This document shows, piece by piece, positions 16,408 to 19,676 of a stretch of 19,676 bases of DNA. How positions within the stretch are numbered: the first letter of the stretch is position 1; every line of letters begins with the position of its first letter. Origin of the DNA: an uncultured Muribaculaceae bacterium (GTDB taxonomy: Bacteria > Bacteroidota > Bacteroidia > Bacteroidales > Muribaculaceae); contig CAJUAR010000054.1 in NCBI GenBank assembly GCA_910584495.1, positions 1 through 19,676 on the forward strand, in the 5' to 3' direction. The position numbers and the translations under genes were made by a program. The notes below the pieces were generated by a model, which was given only the letters and a program-made list of their open reading frames with translations, had not been told where the DNA came from and did not search any database.

Positions 16408-16893
16408 ATGTCCAACTATAGCAACGCCCCTCAGACGGGCTTCAACAAAGTGCGCGACATGCGCGTGGCCATTGTGCGCACCCTCTGGAACGGCCACATC
16501 ACCCAGGCCCTCCTCGACGGTGCTCTCGGCACTTTCGAAGCTGCCGCAATAGAGCGAAATATGGTGGATGTCTTCGAAGTCCCCGGGGCTGTCGAACTCA
16601 CTTTTGCCGCATCGAAACTCATTGAAACTGGCTTTTACAACTGTGTCATTGTGCTGGGCTGCGTAATTCGTGGCGGTACACCCCACTTCGACTATGTGTG
16701 CAACAGTGTGACACAAGGCGTGACACACCTCAATGCCGAATGTGACATTCCTGTAATTTTCGGCGTGCTCACTGTCGACCGCGAACAGGATGCCCTCGAC
16801 CGAGCCGGCGGCAGCCTGGGAAACAAAGGTGCCGAAGCCGCCGAAGCCGCATTGTTGATGTACGATTTCGTAGACCAGGTCGACAACTTATAG
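16408..16893 (+). CDS. ribH: 6,7-dimethyl-8-ribityllumazine synthase RibH
   Basis: A 161-residue protein, the usual length. It catalyses the penultimate step of riboflavin synthesis: the pyrimidine ribitylamino-uracil plus dihydroxybutanone phosphate gives lumazine. Signatures are WNGHIT (27-32) near the substrate pocket, FEVPGAVELTFAA (56-68), GCVIRGGTPHFDYVCNSVTQG (84-104, catalytic His93), FGVLTVD (118-124), and the ending RAGGSLGNKGAEAAEAAL. The usual Glu in IRGETPHF is Gly here. The gene is 15 bases after the kinase-like gene and in the same run. Family members form 60-subunit or pentameric assemblies in the cytoplasm. Confidence 0.95.
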   Translation: MSNYSNAPQTGFNKVRDMRVAIVRTLWNGHITQALLDGALGTFEAAAIERNMVDVFEVPGAVELTFAASKLIETGFYNCVIVLGCVIRGGTPHFDYVCNSVTQGVTHLNAECDIPVIFGVLTVDREQDALDRAGGSLGNKGAEAAEAALLMYDFVDQVDNL

Positions 16894-16901
16894 CCAGCGA
16901 T

Positions 16902-16949
16902 GTGCGTTTATATGTAAATTGCAAATGTTTAATTTAGATATTAACGCAC
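16902..16949 (+). promoter_or_regulatory. Inverted repeat in the gap before the small membrane protein gene
   Basis: GTGCGTT (16902-16908) and AACGCAC (16943-16949) form a 7-base inverted repeat ending one base before the ATG at 16951. The loop is about 34 bases and AT-rich. It could hide the start codon or be an operator; a terminator is unlikely because no T-run follows. Confidence 0.3.
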
Positions 16950-16950
16950 T

Positions 16951-17223
16951 ATGACCAACTATTCTAATAAAAAAGGCGCAAGCATCTGGCTTTGGCTCAC
17001 CGTTGCCCTTGTTGTTGCTGTTCTAACAGTTGCCACTCTGTTCTATATCGGATGGTTCGATGCCAAAACGCACACCGACACCCCGGCAGGAGACAATGTC
17101 GAGCAGCAGTATCAGTTAACGGAAACTAATGCCGGGCAGCCCGGTGAAGCCGACTGGCAGAACGCCGATCATGAATCGCTTCGCGAAGTCATAACCGAGC
17201 ATGCCGAACAAGCACAAGAATGA
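16951..17223 (+). CDS. Small single-helix membrane protein, function unknown
   Basis: A 90-residue protein. A short, basic N-terminus (MTNYSNKKG) is followed by one membrane helix at about 12-34 (WLWLTVALVVAVLTVATLFY). An acidic, Gln/Glu-rich C-terminal region of about 55 residues ends HAEQAQE. By the positive-inside rule the acidic tail should face the periplasm. I recognise no family. It is the first of three ATGA-coupled genes (this protein, a lipoprotein, YciH-like), which suggests that they are made together. Confidence 0.75.
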   Translation: MTNYSNKKGASIWLWLTVALVVAVLTVATLFYIGWFDAKTHTDTPAGDNVEQQYQLTETNAGQPGEADWQNADHESLREVITEHAEQAQE

Positions 17224-17666
17224 AAAATTTAACACGATTCATTTACTTATTCATCCTCATAGCCATGGCTTGCTCCTGCGGAAGCAAGCCGTCGGCTGTT
17301 TCTCAACTCTCCGACGCTGAGATGGCGTTGGAAATCGGCCGCATAAACACTGCGCAGCAGATTGCCGACAGTCTGATTCTGGGGCCTGACTTCGCTGCTC
17401 TTGATGCTGAAGAGCTATGCCGCCTGTCGCTGCTCTATGTGCGTCTGTCAGATGAAAATTTTCCCGAGACCAATACATATATGGCTGCGCGTGCCCTGGA
17501 AGCTGCCTACCGGTGCGACAGCACGGCCACCAGCAATTATATATACACTCAGCTGCCTCCCGAACAGCGTCCGGCCCTGGCTCTTGTGGGAGCTATCGTC
17601 GAAGCACGCAACAACCCGCCGTGTGTCGACGACTCATTGTTTATCCCTGCCGACAGCATAGAATGA
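17220..17666 (+). CDS. Small lipoprotein of unknown function
   Basis: A 148-residue protein with a hydrophobic signal (residues 6-17) and a Cys-rich cleavage region, MACSCGS. Cys20 preceded by Ser is the likelier lipidated residue, with Cys18 the alternative. The mature part is alpha-helical in style, with helices such as DAEMALEIGRINTAQQIADSL and EELCRLSLLYVRL resembling TPR-like pairs, though too short to assign. It overlaps the gene before and the gene after by four bases each. Location is probably the inner or outer membrane, facing the periplasm. Confidence 0.75.
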   Translation: MKNLTRFIYLFILIAMACSCGSKPSAVSQLSDAEMALEIGRINTAQQIADSLILGPDFAALDAEELCRLSLLYVRLSDENFPETNTYMAARALEAAYRCDSTATSNYIYTQLPPEQRPALALVGAIVEARNNPPCVDDSLFIPADSIE

Positions 17667-18034
17667 AAAGCAATACTAACAACGACTGGATGTCGGCTCT
17701 CCAAGCCCTGCGTGGCTCTATGGCCGACGAACCCGATACTCTTGAGACCGAGGCTGTCGTAGAAGCCGAGTCTGTAGCCCAAGAGGACGCATCGCGTCAA
17801 AGCGCACGTCTCGACATTGTGCTCGACCGCAAAGGACGAAAGGGCAAGTCGGCTACAATTATCGAAGGTTTTACAATTTCCGACGACGAAGTGGAGGCCC
17901 TTGCCGCTCGTCTTAAACGACAGCTCGGCACCGGAGGTTCGGCACGTGGAGGCGAAATCCTCGTCCAAGGCGACCGACGCACCGACGTGCTCCGCTTCCT
18001 CACCGCTGAAGGTTTCAAAGCCCGGATTCTGTAA
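17663..18034 (+). CDS. yciH: YciH/SUI1-type eIF1-like translation factor
   Basis: A 123-residue protein. The start is placed at the ATG at 17663, which overlaps the preceding stop codon; an upstream extension from 17513 merely shadows the lipoprotein gene. Residues 1-47 are an acidic, flexible extension. Residues 49-123 form the SUI1 domain: LDIVLDRKGRKGKSATIIEG, a helix with ARLKRQLGTGGSA (81-94), GGEILVQGD (96-104) and LRFLTAEGFKARIL. The family binds the small ribosomal subunit near the P site and tunes start-site choice; its role in bacteria is not firmly settled. It ends the operon, five bases before hairpin element copy 3. Confidence 0.9.
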   Translation: MKSNTNNDWMSALQALRGSMADEPDTLETEAVVEAESVAQEDASRQSARLDIVLDRKGRKGKSATIIEGFTISDDEVEALAARLKRQLGTGGSARGGEILVQGDRRTDVLRFLTAEGFKARIL

Positions 18035-18038
18035 TTTT

Positions 18039-18066
18039 ATGGATGCGAGGTGTCTTCACCTCGCCC
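18039..18066 (+). repeat. 28-base hairpin element, copy 3, inverted relative to copies 1 and 2
   Basis: Arms GCGAGGTG (18045-18052) and CACCTCGC (18057-18064) with a TCTT loop. Over 28 bases it matches the minus-strand reading of copies 1 and 2 with two differences. It begins five bases after the yciH stop and marks the edge of the second toxin area. It may also protect or end the operon's transcript, though no T-run follows. Confidence 0.75.
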
Positions 18067-18098
18067 CTCAGGAGTGTTGTCTGGCTATCGCGAGCACT

Positions 18099-18263
18099 TT
18101 ACGCATTGCGTTGCGAGCCGATTGGCGGCATGCGCACATTGCCAAGGTAATCGCAGATATTGTAGTGGTATGCGCCGTCGGCCCAGTAGCCGTAGTCGTT
18201 ATAGGACCGTTCGGGCACCTTGTTGCAGAACACGTGCTTGCCGCCGGCGGTATGCCCACTGCC
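18099..18263 (-). pseudogene. RHS core fragment (decayed) of a different lineage
   Basis: On the minus strand an open segment bounded by stop codons (18264-18266 upstream, 18099-18101 downstream) reads about 54 residues. It contains GYWADGAYHYNICDYLGNVR, which aligns with the 'DG-Y-YHYYL-DHLGN-R' signature near the end of Bacteroidota RHS cores. There is no start codon and no complete repeat, so it is a relic. The intact RHS protein in this window has DYQGSILSM at the same point, so the relic comes from another RHS lineage. It lies downstream of the lipase/lipoprotein pair. Confidence 0.7.
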
Positions 18264-18342
18264 TTAGACAGTTTTCGAACCTCGTTGATCGATGATTTTT
18301 CCATGGGAAAGAATTATCGGTTTTCGGCTGCAAGTAAAAAAA

Positions 18343-18996
18343 TTACTCATTCCCAAACAGATCTCTTCGAAAGAATTCCGTACCGTTCTCCAATTTAAAT
18401 TGGATCAAGCCATACTGTTTGCTGATTACAAAGCTCTTGATTGTTGTCGGTTGTACTACCACATATTTCATAAGTCGGGAATTGTTTTCATCAATCACCA
18501 AACAGGTGTCGAATTTGCTCCCATAAAGTGTAATATTGGTTGCTTTCACCGGATTTTGTCCAATATATGTTTTTTTATCTTCTTTGAAATCAAAAACATA
18601 ATGCCACTGCTTCGCCATCCTCTCTCCTAATCCTGCAGACCAGGTTATCGAATCATTTTCTATCAATTTTTTTAATTTAAGCCATCCTTTTAAATTGCCA
18701 TTTTGACTTTTTATATGGAATCCATAGCTTGCTGTGGCATAGTATTTATCTCCCATATAATCATCTATGAAATGAATAAATAAGGGATTCTTAGAATTAT
18801 TTACTGATTTGCTATCAACAACAAGGGTATCTGCATAGTGATTGGTTGATTCAAAAATCAGAGTGTCTCCAATATTATAGCAATCAGTCCATTTTAAATC
18901 ATCGTCTGAGAGATGGCTCATATCGCTGTAATAACCCACACATCCGCTCAAAAGTGTGGTTGCAAATATTATAAAGAAATATGTTATTGCTTTCAT
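18343..18996 (-). CDS. Lipoprotein, putative immunity protein for the adjacent lipase toxin
   Basis: A 217-residue protein with a lipoprotein signal and a good lipobox, LLSGC (15-19), followed by VGYYSD. The mature part is hydrophilic, rich in Asp, Asn, Tyr and beta-prone stretches, and matches no family I know. It begins 18 bases after the lipase-domain stop on the same strand. The segment is AT-rich (line 18781-18840 about 33% G+C against 57% at 15841-15900), as for laterally exchanged toxin modules. Immunity proteins for lipase effectors are often periplasmic or lipid-anchored, which fits. The immunity role is inferred from order and location. Confidence 0.75.
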   Translation of the reverse strand: MKAITYFFIIFATTLLSGCVGYYSDMSHLSDDDLKWTDCYNIGDTLIFESTNHYADTLVVDSKSVNNSKNPLFIHFIDDYMGDKYYATASYGFHIKSQNGNLKGWLKLKKLIENDSITWSAGLGERMAKQWHYVFDFKEDKKTYIGQNPVKATNITLYGSKFDTCLVIDENNSRLMKYVVVQPTTIKSFVISKQYGLIQFKLENGTEFFRRDLFGNE

Positions 18997-19014
18997 CGTA
19001 ATTCTTTGAAATAT

Positions 19015-19641
19015 TTAACGAATTTGTTTATTGAATGAGACGAAAATGGATTTTTTTGAATCAATAGTAATGTATTTTGTTTCACCTGGTGCACTCATTC
19101 CAAAATTATCTTGTAAATTATTCGCAAAACAACCGCCTAATCGTATAATACCTCTACCTGAGGGAATTATCCGATAGTTTAAAACATTTGAAGCATCACC
19201 CAAATTATGAAAATAAGTTGTTGCCGGGCTGACTGCTGCCGGATTGAATGTAATTGCTGCTCGACCGGTTGCCATACTTGCCGCGGCAGCCTCTCCACCA
19301 CCTAAAGAATGACCAATAAAAGTCAGCTCATTATCACCAACTTCTTTTGATAATGTTCTTGCATTCTGAATTGCAGAATTATATTGCGGCGCGAGTCCAG
19401 CTACCTGTGCGATGTCTTCCAAAAAATCTTCTACCGAATTTGATCCGGCAAAAACATAGGCATATTCAGTTTTGCCTTCAACGGTTCGTTCAAAAAGATA
19501 TGACTGTAGTCCATTCTCATACCAGTCGGTATGATTCATAATTATGGAAGTATTAAAATCGGATAATTCCCAAGAGCCTGCCTTTAAATCATCTGGAAGA
19601 TCATCGTATGTCAAATTTCTGAAGTACCTTAAATTCGCAGC
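19015..19641 (-). pseudogene. Headless class-3 lipase toxin domain (orphan RHS-type tip)
   Basis: The frame is open from just after a TAA at 19642-19644 to the stop at 19015, about 208 codons. It has no ATG near its start; TTG at 19612-19614 is the only candidate and is rare in Bacteroidota. The sequence is a class-3 lipase/phospholipase domain. LTYDDLPDDLKAGSWELSD at the start is typical of lipase tips on polymorphic toxins, YAYVFAGSNSVEDFLEDIA lies in the middle, and LTFIGHSLGGGEA holds the nucleophile elbow with its Ser. Beyond it, VLNYRIIPSGRGI lacks the usual catalytic Asp (GD), and no His follows in the last 60 residues, so the triad may be incomplete. Upstream frames at the window edge are closed by stops. 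It looks like a displaced tip cut off from its RHS carrier. Confidence 0.65.
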
Positions 19642-19676
19642 TTAATTACTTGTTATAAATGCAAGTCCTTGACAAA

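Noticed and set aside
17513..17662. 50-residue N-terminal extension of the YciH-like protein
   Set aside because: It overlaps the lipoprotein gene in another frame; the ATG at 17663 fits the ATGA coupling seen at neighbouring genes.
1..19676. CRISPR array, tRNA, rRNA or integrase attachment site
   Set aside because: No evenly spaced repeats with unique spacers, no cloverleaf-like sequence and no recombinase gene were seen on either strand.

Overview
The window looks like a chromosomal segment of a gut-type Bacteroidota, order Bacteroidales. Muribaculaceae or a close relative is a reasonable guess, but it cannot be proved from this sequence. The reasons are Bacteroidota promoters (TTTG, about 19-20 bases, then TAnnTTTG) before several genes, no clear Shine-Dalgarno sequences, a type IX-secretion-like C-terminal tail on a small secreted protein, and an arabinose-5-phosphate isomerase made of a SIS domain only.

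Layout. (1) Positions 1-7893 hold a minus-strand polymorphic-toxin cassette. It reads, in order of transcription, a small secreted protein with YD motifs and a sorting tail; a 2136-residue SpvB/FG-GAP/RHS protein of the TcB-TcC toxin-complex type with an AT-rich, glycine-zipper C-terminal tip; and a three-helix membrane protein that is probably its immunity partner. A strong terminator follows. The cassette lies between two 154-base direct repeats, each carrying a minus-strand promoter and a hairpin. The left copy would drive another transcript off the left edge. (2) Positions 8003-12206 carry two overlapping plus-strand phage-type genes, a putative virion structural protein and a large terminase with all key motifs intact. 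No other phage gene is visible. (3) Positions 12141-18034 are core genes: tilS (minus strand, its 3' end overlapping the terminase gene), a GT4 glycosyltransferase, then a compact plus-strand run of SIS-only kdsD, a PfkB-family protein that has lost its GAGD motif, ribH, a one-helix membrane protein, a lipoprotein and a YciH/eIF1-like protein. Most junctions after kdsD are 4-base ATGA overlaps. (4) Positions 18039-19676 form a second AT-rich minus-strand toxin area: a headless class-3 lipase toxin domain, a lipoprotein that is likely its immunity protein, a decayed RHS fragment of a different lineage, and a third copy of the hairpin in opposite orientation.

The working picture is about 10 kb of GC-richer core and phage-relic sequence bracketed by two RHS toxin islands, each ending at a copy of the same 28-base hairpin element. 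The most interesting signals are the repeat-flanked RHS cassette with its membrane-active-looking tip and multi-helix partner, the orphan lipase/lipoprotein pair, the isolated intact terminase pair, and the predicted pseudokinase coupled to kdsD.
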